Assembly: GCA_004335635.1 (NCBI GenBank)
Contig: QAXH01006059.1
Coordinates: 278 to 64,277 of the forward strand
DNA length: 64,000 nucleotides
Source of the DNA: Chloromonas sp. AAM2
Lineage: Eukaryota > Chlorophyta > Chlorophyceae > Chlamydomonadales > Chlamydomonadaceae
Direction: 5' to 3'
The notes under the pieces are model-generated. The model did not search any database. It worked only from the letters and a program-made list of their open reading frames with translations, and was not told the DNA's origin. Positions within the stretch are counted from its first letter, which is position 1. Every line of letters begins with the position of its first letter. Below, in pieces: positions 46,496 through 59,800 of this stretch. The position numbers and the translations under genes are program-made.

Positions 46496-48265
46496 CTTGA
46501 GGAGCTATCACCAGAGGGTGCTGATGGCGATATGTAGACGCGGGTAAAAGATGGAGGATTACTCCTACTTTCCTGTGTTCTGTGTTGAATCTTCTGACTT
46601 CGCTGTTTGTTGGGATCACATTTGTTGTTCAGGCCAGGCACACCAATAGTGTGACGCATGAAGTGCACTGCTTATGATGACATCCGTCAAAATCGAACAG
46701 GGTCGCCTCCAGCTGTGCCTTACTAGTGTTCCATGCACGAGGTCCCACACAGGACCCCTGATTTGTACACAGACCATCGGAATAGTCAAGTCCAGTGTTG
46801 CCTGTACAGGCGCTGTTTCACTTGAGATCCTGTCTGGCACAGTATCCTGCTGAACATGATTGAAGTGGACAATTTCGACCTCTTTTCATTACAAAGAGGG
46901 GGGACTGTGCTGGGGTTCGCTCGCATCAGCCAGGTGTTCTTCAATTGCTCCACCAACTCCTCGGTAACACAAACTCGTGCCCGTTAACTCTGATCAATAC
47001 CGAGTATGCGTAGTTCTTGCAACCATCAAAGGATGAACGCCAGCCAAAGTTCTTGCATCCATGAAACGGCAGCAACTGAGACAGTGGCAGGTGCTCATAG
47101 CATGGAAAACCAGCGATTTGATGCAATCAGCACATGCAGATAGGGAGACCATTGTCACACAGGGCCATGCCAGCCCACCAAGTACTGGTGCATGGATTGC
47201 ACCACCTGGCTATTAAGTTCTAGGACAGGAGACACAGCAATGGTTTTATGAAATAGCATGCGAATAGGAGTGTAGTACTTCAGACTGACCCAATTCGTAT
47301 GGCAAAGACGGTATGAATGTGAGAATGAAAACGAACACAACGCACACAAGGCAGGGAGGATGCAAGGGTTGCGAAAAGGGAAAACAATCGCGGAAGATAA
47401 TGCCTTGATTGCCACGGACATAACTACTCGTGTGTAGCAATGCACTCCGTTCTGCTCTGTGTGGGCCACAAGCCCAATGGGAAATTTCTTCGAGGGGCTT
47501 AGCTTTTGCTTTTAGCCATTTTAACATCCCGGAAGTGCTCCAGCAAACAGCCTGGAAAGAAATGTGACAATTCTAAAACAGAGAGCCAGCTCTAGAAGCA
47601 CGTGGCAGTTTAAAAAACACAGCTCTCGCCTCCAGATCAGCCCACTCATGCGAATGTACCACCAACCTTTCCTCCATGCACCCTAGTAGCCCTTGTACTG
47701 GCAACGCGTATCAGAAAGCCAGACCAGAGTTTTGCAATCCCCTCCTGCAGCCTGAGCGTTCACTACAGAGCATTTGAGATGGTGCATTTGCTCTCTAGCC
47801 AACCCCCACGTTCCTAGCCCTATTAAGCCCTGGCAGTTTCAGTATGCTAAGAGGGTGATGGCTGTGCACATCGAGGCCTATTCACAACCTCCTACGAAAA
47901 ACAAGCTTTCCCCGGTAAACCCCCAGATGAAATCAGGATTCTTCTAGTGCAGAGACCACTCATGCCGACAAGGAGTGGCCTGTGCCGTTGCTCTGGTGGA
48001 GAGCCATCACATGGTAGAAAAGTATAAAGCGTTTTCGTGCGGCACAATCATACGCTCATGTGCCGCAATCATTCTAAGGCCATTCCCTCCCACATCACGC
48101 ACCCATGCCCATGTGACGTCACACCACGCACCCATGTGACAAGCGGCATGCACATATGAAAAGGCAACCCCCTTTCAGGGGATTGTGATTGCAAGCACGT
48201 CAAGCCCAACCCACACTGCATTAGAGCCAGTTGACTGCAGTGACCAACCCATGACTGCATCTTCT

Positions 48266-48369
48266 CACTGACCCACACATGACACTGACCCACACATGAC
48301 ACTGACCCACACATGACACTGACCCACACATGACCCACACATGAACATTTGCTACTGACCCACACATGA
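48266..48369. repeat. 17-bp tandem repeat
   Basis: Four exact units of CACTGACCCACACATGA (48266-48333), followed by partial, degenerate units to about 48369. Intergenic. Confidence 0.92.
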
Positions 48370-49052
48370 ACACTGTGCACCCACGATGCAATAGGGCTGG
48401 TTCAGGTTTGCTACTGGCCTTTGCACTGACACTTGCTACAGGCGTTTGCTACTGACCCACTATTCCTCCATCTCACACAGCCTGTGTCAGTTCTTATGGA
48501 TCACGGCAGGAGCCTCATGCGACACTGTGTATCCCCCTGCCCCACCATCAGGTTGAAGGCCACAAGGGAGAACTGATTTGTGACACTGGATTCTGCATGT
48601 GGTCAGCAATAGCGGGCCACACACCTGAGTGCCCCCTGAAATGCGTGACCTGCTGGCCTTACGCCCCTGCACCGCAAGTAAATAAGCTGGCATTTGTAAT
48701 TTCTGTTTCTTTTCTTCTGCTCCTTGACTTGCCGCTTTCCATGGCCTTGGGGCTGAACCTCGTGCAATCTACTCGTCACCTTCTACTAGATCCCACAGCG
48801 TCCATGCTGCGAATCCGCCACTTGGTCAAGGGAAATGCAGTAGGTAAACGAATGTCACCAGGCAATTCTGCACATGCCTCAACTGAAGAATTGAGGCGTT
48901 GCGCAGTTTCTGTGCTGATTGGTCCTTGAGAGCCCAAGTGCCTTTCATCATAACCCTGAGTCAACGCTGCTGGCCTGCCCTGGGCCGTCAGTTAGTTGGC
49001 CGGCTTCTGTCAGTTGGCCGGCTTGCGCAAGGAGGAGGGAGGTGCGTCCGTG

Positions 49053-50870
49053 CTAGCTGTCCTGCAACCTAGACGCCTCTGTGCTCCTGGCCTTGGGCCT
49101 GCCACCGGTTGCGCGCGTGGTCAAATCGCCATCCCTTGAAGCGCCTCGGGACATGGGCGGGGAGTCTGGGGAGGACGAGGGTGCATCGCTGAGGTTGCCC
49201 GTCAGCTTGCTTGTAAGCATAGAAATGAAGCTTTTGTGTCGAGGTTCAGCTACAGGTACAACCTGCGGTTAGGATCATGGAGTGTGGTGACGGAAGCGTG
49301 CAGTTGGTGTCTATGTGGGATTGGCAGGAAGGGATTGTTTTGAGCACGAACATGCAGGTATGCTTGTATTTTGATTTTAGCAGGTTTTTAGCAGGTTTAC
49401 GCCTGGGTCAGAGCCTGGACTTTCTGCATGCAGAGTGTTGCTCATGGCAACACTTGACTCGAGGAAACAAACAAGGCAACAAACAAGGAAGCGCACCGGT
49501 GAGTCGGGTTCCACGATTTGAGGCCTGGTCCCGCCCTTGAACATCGACATCAGACGATTCGTGGCGTGTTCTCCGCTGTACTCGCTGCCACCGGGCTGGC
49601 TGGCTTCGCGGCTACCTCCGCGAACAGCAAACATGCCTGCAAAGACATGCCAGGAGACAGTGCGCATCACGTGATGCTGGAGAAGAACGAACGGCAGGGT
49701 TGCGACTATGTGCCTTAACTACTTTTGATCGCCCCTGTCAACGTTGCCGCAGCATGGGCACAGCGTACGCAATCATGACCCACCAACGTTTTTCTCGACC
49801 GGCGCGACCTTGTTTCCCCTCCATGCGAAGGTCACAAGGTTTTTCAGAGTCTGTGCGGCGCCGGCCGAGCGGTCAAACTCCTCAGCCCAGGGCAACAGCA
49901 TCGGGTTGAACTTCCAGCGGGAGGCAAAAACGCCTGTTCCGCCGCCGGCGAGGAAGACAGCTCGCTCAGCCTGCACACGACAGAAACGGACGCAAATGCG
50001 TAATGTCAACCGCATCAACGACTTGACCGAGTAGTTGCCGCGACAGACATTGAACGCTGGACATGACAATATTAAGCATGGTCTGATCACCAACATTACC
50101 CAGCATGCAATGTAGGACACCCCTGCTAACCTCCTTGAGCATCTGGTAGGCATCGACCAGAGTCGCCTTTTCTTCGCAAAGGGTCGTGTAGTTGGGTCCG
50201 CTGTCGCGCTGCGCCCGCCACGTTCGCTTGCGTTTGAGCTTAGCGGCCCTGGACCGCGCCCGCCAGTTGCGCTGAACCCGTCCTACGCTGACCGCAGCGC
50301 TGAAGTTGAGCGCATCGCCATTCTGTAGGTTCTTGAAAAATGTGTCAACCAAACGGTCCAACTGTTCTTTTAGTGCACCTGAAGCAAGGCATAGGCACAA
50401 AAGAAACGGTAAGTATTTGTACCGACACAATCAGTTCCTGGACAGCCTGGAAACAAAGCAACTGAAGCCTCAAACCTGCCTGCTTGCGCTTACTCACCCT
50501 CGGGCACTGCGCACTGGCTGACGCGCTTCACAAGCTCGAATATTGTCTTGTGGAAGGGCACGCGCCCGTTGACTAGTGGAATGTCAAGGTCGTAAACAAA
50601 CCTACGCACAACACGAGCACAACCAATGCTCGTCATGTGAGCCTTCACTCAGCCGAGCCAATGGCAGCGGCAAACCCAGCCACGGGCAACCGTCGCACGT
50701 GCAACAGTCGGAATGACTACATGCATGAGTTGCCTACCTTAGCACGTCCTTGTTATCCGCCATGCTTCCCAGGCCCAGAGGCGGCTCCAGCTTAATCAGG
50801 AGTTCCTCCAGGTGGCGAGGTAAGAGTGTGCCAGTGCCATCGTCATACTCGCTCCACAGCGCTGCAAAGT
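49053..50870 (-). other. Channel C-terminal tail: EF-hand-like region, IQ motif, Ser-rich end
   Basis: After S6 comes LEDFAALWSEYDDGTGTLLP, which aligns with the EF-hand-like proximal C-terminus of Cav channels, then a PPLGLG block. Exon 50378-50131 contains AAVSVGRVQRNWRARSRAAK, an IQ-like calmodulin-binding segment. The last two exons (49636-49497, 49205-49053) are Ser/Gly/Pro-rich and end in RSTEASRLQDS. The last acceptor (49206) is less typical (GCAAG), so the final exon boundary is less certain. Confidence 0.85.
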
Positions 50871-53685
50871 CTGTAAAATCAAGGAGCAAAAGAAACAAGC
50901 ATACACTCTGATTCTAAGGCCTACATGTTATGAGTATCCAGCGGCTAAAGGCACAACCTGCAGCAGTGTATGATTGAAACAAAAGTGAGGGATGAGATGC
51001 TGCTGCCAGACTGTTCAGTGTCTGTGATGGCAAAAGTGATGAAAGCATGCAAGCACCAATGCAGGCCACACCATTCACAAAGCTTGGGCTCTCAACGACC
51101 CCATTTGCCTTGTATCATTTGCTGGCCATAGCTCATCAAACTTCGCCAAAGCCTGCCCTTGTTTTGGCCTGACATATTCTCCAGTGCCTTAAACCACAGC
51201 CTGTCTGCTCATTGTGGCTTTCTCATGCTCTCACCCTCCAATGCGTGTGGTGACAGCTTCCACTCCTCCTGCTCGTGCGTCTTCTCAAAGGTCTCAACAA
51301 TGACTGCCGTGAACAGGTTGAGAAGGATCACTGACACCTGAGGGGCGCACAAGTGCACAAAGCAAAGCAATGGATGCTTAACATCTACTATGACAACTCA
51401 GCTGAGCTGCACGCAGTGGCCGTTCACATCACCAACTAACAAGCAATCACTAACCAAGTAAGCAAGCAACCAGGCCACAAAACAAAGCAATGGCTGCTCA
51501 ACCTTGGAAACGTCGGAAATAAAATCAAGCAGCTGCCCTACATGCAGTGGCCGTTCACATCACCAGCTCGTAAGCACAATGACTAAGCAGCAAGCAACCA
51601 AGTCTAACAGAAGCGCCACAGGCGCGTTGACATGGCCTGCATTTGATGTCTTTCCCAAACGAAACAGACATGCGGTACGCAATGAATCCTTTGCCCATGC
51701 TTGACAAGCACACACAACTCCACGTGCTGAACCCACCACCAGCACAAAGCTAAGAAAGTACGGCAGTGCCACGTATGTGCCGCAGTTGTACAGCTCAGGG
51801 TCGCAGTCAGCCTGGGGCAGGCAGTCCGTCAGGATGTTACTCCTACAGACAGACACACGCACAACGACTGTTTTGGATTATGGCACCAGACCAGGGTAGC
51901 TGGCTGATTGTAGCAGTCTTTGTGACAAATCATAATGCTATAGACGGAGCAGCTGTTTGTGTGCCTTGTGATGATGGCGGAAGTAAGACCCCTTGTATGT
52001 ACTACGACAACGGCCCATCATTTGTTTGTGATGATTCGCAATGGCCTTACTGGCTTACCAGTTATCTCCGGTGGCCTTACTGGCTTACCAGTTATCTCCG
52101 GTGGCCTTACTGGCTTACCAGTTATCTCCGGTGGCCTTACTGGCTTACCAGTTATCTCCGGTGGCCACACGCAGCAGCAGCAGGGTGGCCGATAGGAAGT
52201 TGCGGAAGTTGACATGCTCGTTGATGCCTGCATAGTCCACAGGCATTGAAGCGCATTGAGTGTGCATTCAGCACCATGACAAGAAAAGTCTTGCCACAGC
52301 ACACCACGCAGAACTCATCAAATCCGGGCTGAGTTTGTGGTATGTCGGCATGAACTGTTTGAGTCCAAAGTTGGTGATGGCTAGGCCGTAATGAGGCGTT
52401 GCGACTTGCAGGCTGTGTCCATATGTCCATGCGTATGCGTGTGTCCATGCGTCCATGCAAGCCAGCTCACCAACGTTCCATCGCAGCGTTCCGAATATGT
52501 ACACTCCCACGTATGCATACATGAAGAAGATGAGTCCGATGAGGGAGCCGACGTTACCGAAGGCTGGCATGGCTGCCAGCAGAGTGCTGAAGAGGGAGCG
52601 TACATTCTGAAATAGGCAGGAGCAAAGCATAACGTTGGCCGGATGTTGTATGAGAGAACGTTGCAGCTGCCAGATTGCAGGCACGTTGCTGAGGACTGCA
52701 CGAGAAACCATAATCGACTGCACAAGCCAGCATTCCAGTCATCAACCCAGCGAACAGGGCAGAACTCGGATTTCTAGCCAGCAGGCGTCACAGGTTGCCA
52801 TGTCCGACAAGCAACACGGACCAGAGTAAGCAAACTGCCAATGCTACGTTTCCGTTACGCCTCGTGCCCGCCTGGTGCCCGCGACCTGTGACTTGAAATA
52901 CCAAAGTCGGTGCTTGTCCCCAGAGCGTGCCCGCATGTGTTGCTCGTGACTCACCGATGCGACCTTGGCGACCCGGACCAGCTGCAAGGTTCTGAGCACC
53001 CGGACCAGTCGCTGCACTCGCAGCGCGCGCAGAGCCCGCAGGAAATTGGCCTGGAGAGCCGATACCACCAGATCCAGAATGGCCAGCAACACAAGTATGA
53101 TGTCGAATCGATTCCAGGCCTCCTGCGCAATAAAGTGGTCAAGAAACTGCTGTGAAACGGCGACTACAATGGCGGAGCTTCTTATTCTCACGCTTTGTGT
53201 CCAGTCGTTGCAGCTGCCAGGCCCCTTCCTGACACTCTGTCTAGGTCATGGCTTGGACGCCTTGCAACACATCTAGGCTGTGACCACGCAGCCTGGACTT
53301 CTTTCCCCACCACCAATCCTTCCAACACTTGGCGCTTCAGAACATTTCCGAACAATGTTGCATTTCCGAACGTGGCGCTTCGAACGCGACATAACACATC
53401 CGAACGTTGTAACAAGAGCCTGACGAGGGCCTGTCCCGCCTTCAGGCATGCCTACGGAACGGGCAACACCTACTCTAGCCTACCTTAGTGTAGCTGCGCC
53501 AGCCCAGCGCCATGGTCTTCAGAACCACTTCCAAGATGAACACCGCCACGAAGAAGTAATTTGCCTGCAAAGACACAGTCAGAGCAGTGACGTAAAGCGA
53601 CCTGCAGCCTTTGCATGAGTCAAAGGCCCAAGTTTCAAGAGCGAGGGACTACACTCAGATGGGCACCACCACACACACACACACA

Positions 53686-53745
<60 letters not shown>

Positions 53746-53780
53746 CNNNNNNNNNNNNNNNNNNNNNNNNNNNNCACACA

Positions 53781-53844
<64 letters not shown>

Positions 53845-56800
53845 CCTGTTCCAGGTTCCACATGCACGTATGCATGCACACATACCAGTTCCAAGTTCCT
53901 GATCTGTGCCGCTGACATGTCCCAGTGCTTGGCCGCCAGACACGCCGTGTTAGCAAACACCACCAGCAGCATGAAGATTTCAAAGGCATTGTTGGTCGTC
54001 AAATAGTACGCCAATTTGCGCAAGAAGTTACGAGGGGCGTGCGGCTTCTCGCCAGGCTTCAATCTGAAAAGCATCGAATGAGCAGGGCCACAAAATCATG
54101 CGTGTGTCCTCAGGAGATGTCAGCATGGCCTAGCCTGCCCAGCCCTTTGCGAGATTTCATCCATTCTTGCCAGCCCAAGTTCCATGCGCAACGTCCTTCC
54201 TTTCTGTTGATCAGCTCTTGAGCTACTATCTGGGGACAGAGCAGGTCACATCATGTCAGGTAGGCAATCCAGGGATGGGATCTGGGAGACCTGGGTTGTC
54301 TCACATGTGGATTCAACCCTGTTCCTTACCTGAAGACCATCTTTGACAGCTCTGCCCACTCCTGCTGGTCGTTCGTGAGGAATGCCGAGCCCGTGGTGCT
54401 CATGAGGCGGATGCGGCTGAACTGGGAGAAGATGACGCCCACGTACAGGTTGATCAGAGTGAAGGAGCACACAAACACGAAACCAACAAACCTGCATGCA
54501 TCACATGGCATGGGGTGTGAGGACATGAGTGCTGCTTTGCATGAACGCATGGCTTGCATGAGGGGTTGCACATGGCATGCATGAGGGGTTGCACATGGCT
54601 TGCATGAGGGGTTGCACATGGCATGCATGAGGGGTCTCAAATGCCTGGGAAAGACAATGTGCAGGCAGTCTTGCCCCCTTCTTGGTCTCGCATATGTGGG
54701 AGTGCAGCTCCTCTCTGCATGATGTGGAAACCGCCAGGTGCTAGGCTTGCACCCCAAACTGATGTGCTGAAAGCTCCCGATGACCCACCAGAAGAATGCA
54801 CCGGGATTCTGGTTCATTTGAGGCTGCTCTCCTTTATTCAGCGGGGCCGACATAGCCTGTGCAGGCAGCAGTTGGTACTCATTCGACAACACCAAGAGTT
54901 TGATGGAAAGGCTGGCTTTGTTCAGCGCATCCGAGTCATTTGCACGTCAACATGGGGCGCTCAGCAGGTGGTAAAGTCTGGGCACAATAGGCAGTCAGAC
55001 CAGGCAGTTAGTGTGAAGCTTGAGCAAAGAAAAACACATCTTACCTTGGCAGTACCACTGTTCGCACCTGGGTCATGGTGGCTGTGTAGCCGTTGAGAGT
55101 GGCCGTGATGAAACACACAAGCAAGGAGTTGCCTACGTTATCAAAGTTAGGAAACGCATTCTTCCACTCTCTGACGATTGTCATGTTCTGCCCGTTGACA
55201 TCTTCAATCTCAAAGCTCCCCACACACTCTTCGACTCCCGCCACGCTGCGGTCGTTGCAACTGCAAAGGCAAAGGCAAAGAAGAGGGCAGTGGATGGCGG
55301 TGGATGAGCAGATAGCAAGGTTCAGCAGACATGCACGGCATTTGATAGTCGACAGGCGGGCACACAAGCAGCAGCAGCATGCCAGGGCTGTTTGTGCAGC
55401 AGGAACATGCGCCATGCTGCTCTGGAGGAACCCAAAAAAAGCCTACAAATCTTGCAGCGAAGCGCCTTGACCTCATCAGAGGGAGCAGGCCAGGCAGGCA
55501 GGCAAACCATCGCACGAAAGCTTAACCAGAAGACCTCCAGGCTGACTGGGGCCACACCAGCACCCTGATGCCTACAAACAACATCTACGTTCTGCACGCA
55601 TGCTGTGGCAAGTCCTCTCACCACCACACAATTCTCATTGCGCCAATTCAACATGCATAGGTTCATCGTGTCAACGAGCATGCCCCTGCTGCTTCTCACC
55701 TCCATAAGAGTCCCATGAACAGCTGAGTGCCCAGAATGGCGAAGATCAGGAAGAACATGATGCAGACAAGAGACACATTGGCCATGGCAGCCATGCTGAG
55801 CATGACGCTCTTGAACACCATGCGCATGCCCTGGCTGCGGGTAAGCATGCGCAGTGGCTTAATGGCACGCAGCACTCGGAGGGCGGTGGCTATGGAGGCG
55901 CTTGTGGTGACGGCCTGCAGGGCTAGGACCAGGACTGATACCACCACGATAAGGAAGTCAACCTGCAAAAAAGGGCACAAGTGTGGTCGTGATAAGGCAT
56001 GAGCACGCGAGTTTGAAGTGAAATGATCCAATGGAACGGCCTGGAGTGTCAAGGTTTCAAGCACAAAGTTAGGCTGTTATTTGATGAAAACAGATTGCCG
56101 CTTTGTTTCTTTGTCTGTTTCTTTGTCTGTTTCTTTTACTATGGCAGCTGACTGGCGTTTTTGGGTGATGGTTACTCGCAATTCCCCCCCACACCTCCTT
56201 TACATGATTTATCATTTCCCACTTGCACTTTTCACAGCATCACTTGCTCAGCAATTGTTGGCTGTTGCGGCTGTAGATCAGGCCTTGCTCTCAATGTCTA
56301 GGTCTCACACTAGTCACACCCCACCTCATGCTCTGACACTAGTCACTCCCCATCCCATGGTCTCACACTAGTCACACCCCACCTCATGCTCTCACACTCT
56401 TCATCTCCACTCCACCTCCACCCCTTCAAAGGCGCACCTGGTTCACCCCCTCCTTAATGTACAGCCTGAACGTGAAGGCAAAGCTCTTGACCAGCACCTC
56501 AGCTGCAAAGATGGTGGTGAATGCGATGTCTGCAAAGACAAGGCTCTTGTCCAGGGTGCTCCCACGCTCGATGTAAGGGTTCTCAATAGCCATTTGGATG
56601 CAGTTCAGTCCGATAATGATGAACATAATGTAGTCATACCTGCAAATGTTTGAACCACAGCGTGCAAGCGTGGCAGTTCCAGTTGGCCCAGGTGCGTCTA
56701 GCCAGAAGTTGTACGTGTGCATGCTTCTGTTCCAGAATATGAACATAGATCTTGCAGCCTGCTGATATGTGCCTGCGTAAATCTTGATCTGTGGAAGAGC

Positions 56801-59800
56801 CTAGACAAAGACTGTCATGCAGTGAGCTCACCATTTGGTTGTAACTCGGTCGTATACCCACACACGCACAGGGTGGTCTTCGTCAAAGTACCAAAAGGAC
56901 TGGCCACTCCCTGCTTAGGCAGGACAAACAGGAACGTTGGAATGGCACAGGAGCCAATGCGTCTGCAAGTGCGTAAACGACAGCAGACCATGTCGGGACA
57001 GGCTGGGAATTGTGCAGCATCATTGCGATCTACCTTCGATCATGATAGCGCCGTTGCGTCGCCTCTGCCGTCGCCTGAACCTGTCTGCCGCGGTCAACCT
57101 CCTGCTGCCGCCTCCTCTTGACCGCTCGCCCTCTTCATCAAGCCGGCTGTCCAGCGACATGTCCTCGCTGTGACCCCTGCTCAATTCCCCCGATTTCAAC
57201 CCATTCAACGAGGTACCACGTGAAGCTTCCGGCTTGCTGTCTACCTCATCCACAGGCATGTTGCCCGTGCAAGACAATTTTCGCTTTTGCTGGCTTATGA
57301 TAGAGCTGGGATCGGGGAGCAGCGGGGACGGCACCTCCGGCAAGAAAACCCCAGACGCGCGCCGCTTTGTCGTGCTGTGCGCTTTTGACTGCCTGGTTCT
57401 TTCCATGTCGCCCTCCTCGTCTACTCGAACCATCTCCACAGAAGTCCGCATGTGGTGCTGCCAAAGATTGTCCAAGGTCAGGGATGCAACTGGCGCATTA
57501 GAATCGTTGAATTGATTGTGCAGAGGGACATTCTGTGTGGATTGACGCCCATGTGACGCGGGTCTGGACGGCAACCTGGCACCCGCCACCCCAGCCCCTT
57601 CAATCGCAGGTGGCTCTGCGCTGACCTTCACTTTTCCTAGAAAGCTGCGGATTCCGTTCGCGACCGACTGTGTGTGGGAGTTGGTAGCCAGCGGAGCACT
57701 GACACCGGCATGGGCCGTTTCAGAAACGTCGTTAGAATCCCTTGCGATTATATATCCCAGCTCGGTAAAGGCAGGAGGTGCATCTGCGGGTGCTGATGCG
57801 GAAGGTTGGTCCTCTAGCCAGCGCGACATTTCTGCTGACACTCTGCGGGATGCAGGATGTCTGCAGGCGTCCGAGCCCTTCGCATCATCTGAGGGGCGTG
57901 TCAAACGAACCGACTGTTTGGCGATGCCTGAAGCATGTGCGGCTGAAATGAGTGCACCGTCCACTGGGGGAGCTGCTTCGGGTTGCTCGTCCAACCACCG
58001 CGCCATATCAACAGATACCCGACGTCGGTGCGACGTCACGGAGGCATGTGACGATGCACCGTCCCTGACGTACGTTGGAGGATGCGGCCGGGCGTCATAT
58101 CCGCAAGAAGGCCTGTCAGCATGGGCAGAGCCTTTGACTATTTCTGCTGAAGCATTCATTGGCTTATTTGGCGGGCTGTCTCCAGCGATCAGGAAATTAT
58201 TACTTGCAGCAATGGCCTCCGGAGTATTCATCATGTACATAGATCGGACACCGTCGGGAGACACGGTGGTGTAGCCCGGCCTGCCGGCTTGCGTGGGTTC
58301 TGGGCGCTCAGTCCTCTCAATGGACCGGCGTCGGCCAGTTGGCTCGCCGGTAGGTGGTGGAGCAGGTTCAGGCCACGTGGCTGGGTTCAGGCAGTTAGGG
58401 AAGTCATCAGACGCAACGGTGGACTGGCGCATGCGTCTAGGGAATGCTGGAGCTGTGGAGGGTGGCTGAGGTTGCTGTTCATGCATGCCCTGTTGCCTCA
58501 TGTCTGGTACTAGTATGCTGCTGCGTCTGCCATGCATCACAGGTGTGGCTGCCCGTTGGGGCAGCAGTTGAAGCATGGCATCTAGTGATTGAGTCGGTGT
58601 GCTGTGCTGCTCTAGTGAGACTGGTAGAGCACGGGGATCAGGGATGGCAAATGGCGCAATGGCTCGTGGTTGTTGTGGCCCATGAGTTGAGCCTGCCCCT
58701 GGTTGTCGTGGGGCTGGGGAAACTGGTACAAGGTATGCGCCACCCTGAGCACGAATGCTACCATGACCCTGCTCCACTCCCTCTCCAAGAGGCTGTGGCG
58801 CTGCCTTGACTGAATTCACTACTGGCCCAGACCACACGCCCCTCGCTGAATCATCATGTGTGTACGACCTTGCTGCCAAGATGGTGCTGTTTGCGTTTGC
58901 AACGTCGTCGACGTCATCACGAATCGCCTTGATCAGCAACTTGTCCTGTGCTTCGGGCGACGTCTTGGAGTCGAACTCCAACGCCTGATGAGGCGCAGTC
59001 TTTTGATTCGCCTGCTTTGGAGACGCCGGACCTCGTCCAAATGGCATGGAGCGTATGCTTCCAGCCATGACTGGCCTGCTGCTGGTCATGCCATCACGGG
59101 GTTCCCGGAAGGAGGATGAAGAATCGGAGCGTTTTGAACTAGCTTTCGAACCAGCTTTTGAACTAGCGATGGAGCTGGCCATTGAGCTCATCTTGGATCG
59201 CAGAGTGCTCAACATGCCGCTCATTTGCCTGCCCAGACCGCCACCTTTTGGGGTAGGGTCGTACTTGGCTTCGAAGGCCTCCAGCATCACCGCAAGGAAA
59301 AGGGAGAGAAGCGTGTACTTGCCTGCAAACCGGAACAACGTAGGCAAGCAAGGTGGCTCAGTAATGCTGCGAGAGACAGTGAACTGCCACGGGGCCTGGA
59401 TTACCCTTGACGCGGCCTAGCCTTGAATCCCCTGCTTGCGCCTCCTACCGTTTTTTGTTGGCGCAAGTTGCCTCGCGTCAACGTCAACGATAGACATGGG
59501 CGCAATGGGTCGCCCTTTGATGGCGAAACAGACCCAGTCCCCAAGGCAAAGGAGCAAAGCGACAGCTGGGTAACAAGGTGGCCGTATTTCTGACTCACCG
59601 ATAACGATCCAGAGTACGTAATAGGCGACCGTTCCCCAGTTGCTCGCGTCGATAACCGCGAACAGCTGTTGGTTCCAGTTCTCGAGGTTGAGGATATTGA
59701 AGGTGGAGAGCATCGAGTTGAGGAACGAGTCAAAGTTCGGATGCTGGTTTGGGGTAGCTAGGGGCAAGCCACCAAACACGTGCAAGCCCATGATTGTGAA

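Larger units (their letters stand above)
45953..49052. other. Gene-poor region between RUS and the channel gene
   Basis: This 3.1-kb region holds the RUS promoter and the channel 3' flank. It contains the MITE-like copy B (46425-46495), a purine run AAAGAGGGGGGA at about 46894-46905 followed by TGTGCTGGGG that resembles a polypurine tract next to an LTR end, and a 17-bp tandem repeat at 48266. No reverse transcriptase, integrase or transposase could be read. Minus-strand frames at 46400-47530 are broken and unrecognised. Confidence 0.45.
51235..54063 (-). other. Channel domain IV (S1-S6)
   Basis: The III-IV linker and S1 are in 54063-53886, S2 in 53564-53484 (YFFVAVFILEVVLKTMALGW), S3-S4 in 53122-52955 (FLRALRALRVQRLVRVLRTL), S5 in 52606-52471 (SLIGLIFFMYAYVGVYIFG). 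The filter exon 52227-52149 reads NFLSATLLLLRVATGDN, completed to W by the next exon; filter Asp is at 52156-52154. Exon 51842-51740 has a Cys-rich post-filter loop (NILTDCLPQADCDPELYNC). S6 (VSVILLNLFTAVIVETFEK) is in 51337-51235. Confidence 0.93.
54330..56910 (-). other. Channel domain III (S1-S6)
   Basis: S1-S2 in 56639-56438 (YIMFIIIGLNCIQMAIENP, FAAEVLVKSFAFTF), S3-S5 in 55962-55700 with S4 ALRVLRAIKPLRMLTRSQGM. The pore is in 55260-55068: FDNVGNSLLVCFITATLNGY, with Asn (55094-55092) at the filter position and Tyr in place of the usual Trp. The post-filter loop is in 54856-54789, and S6 with the III-IV linker start is in 54491-54330 (FVCSFTLINLYVGVIFSQF). Confidence 0.92.

Noticed and set aside
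46616..46840. Possible retroelement protease or gag fragment on the minus strand
   Set aside because: No DTG/DSG active site, zinc knuckle or polymerase motif could be read, and the surrounding frames are broken.
48597..48929. 110-codon plus-strand ORF with a hydrophobic stretch
   Set aside because: The hydrophobic run is suggestive, but there is no homology, splice support or neighbouring exon.
52042..52166. Possible CRISPR-like array
   Set aside because: The units are directly adjacent without spacers, and the sequence is a splice-border tandem duplication in a eukaryotic gene.
53579..54074. ORFs across the GCAC microsatellite
   Set aside because: These are repeat translations across an intron and an N gap. 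The real exon is 54063-53886.
57672..58274. Plus-strand ORF of 200 codons opposite the channel linker
   Set aside because: It is antisense to a coding exon confirmed by phase on both sides and has no recognisable domain.
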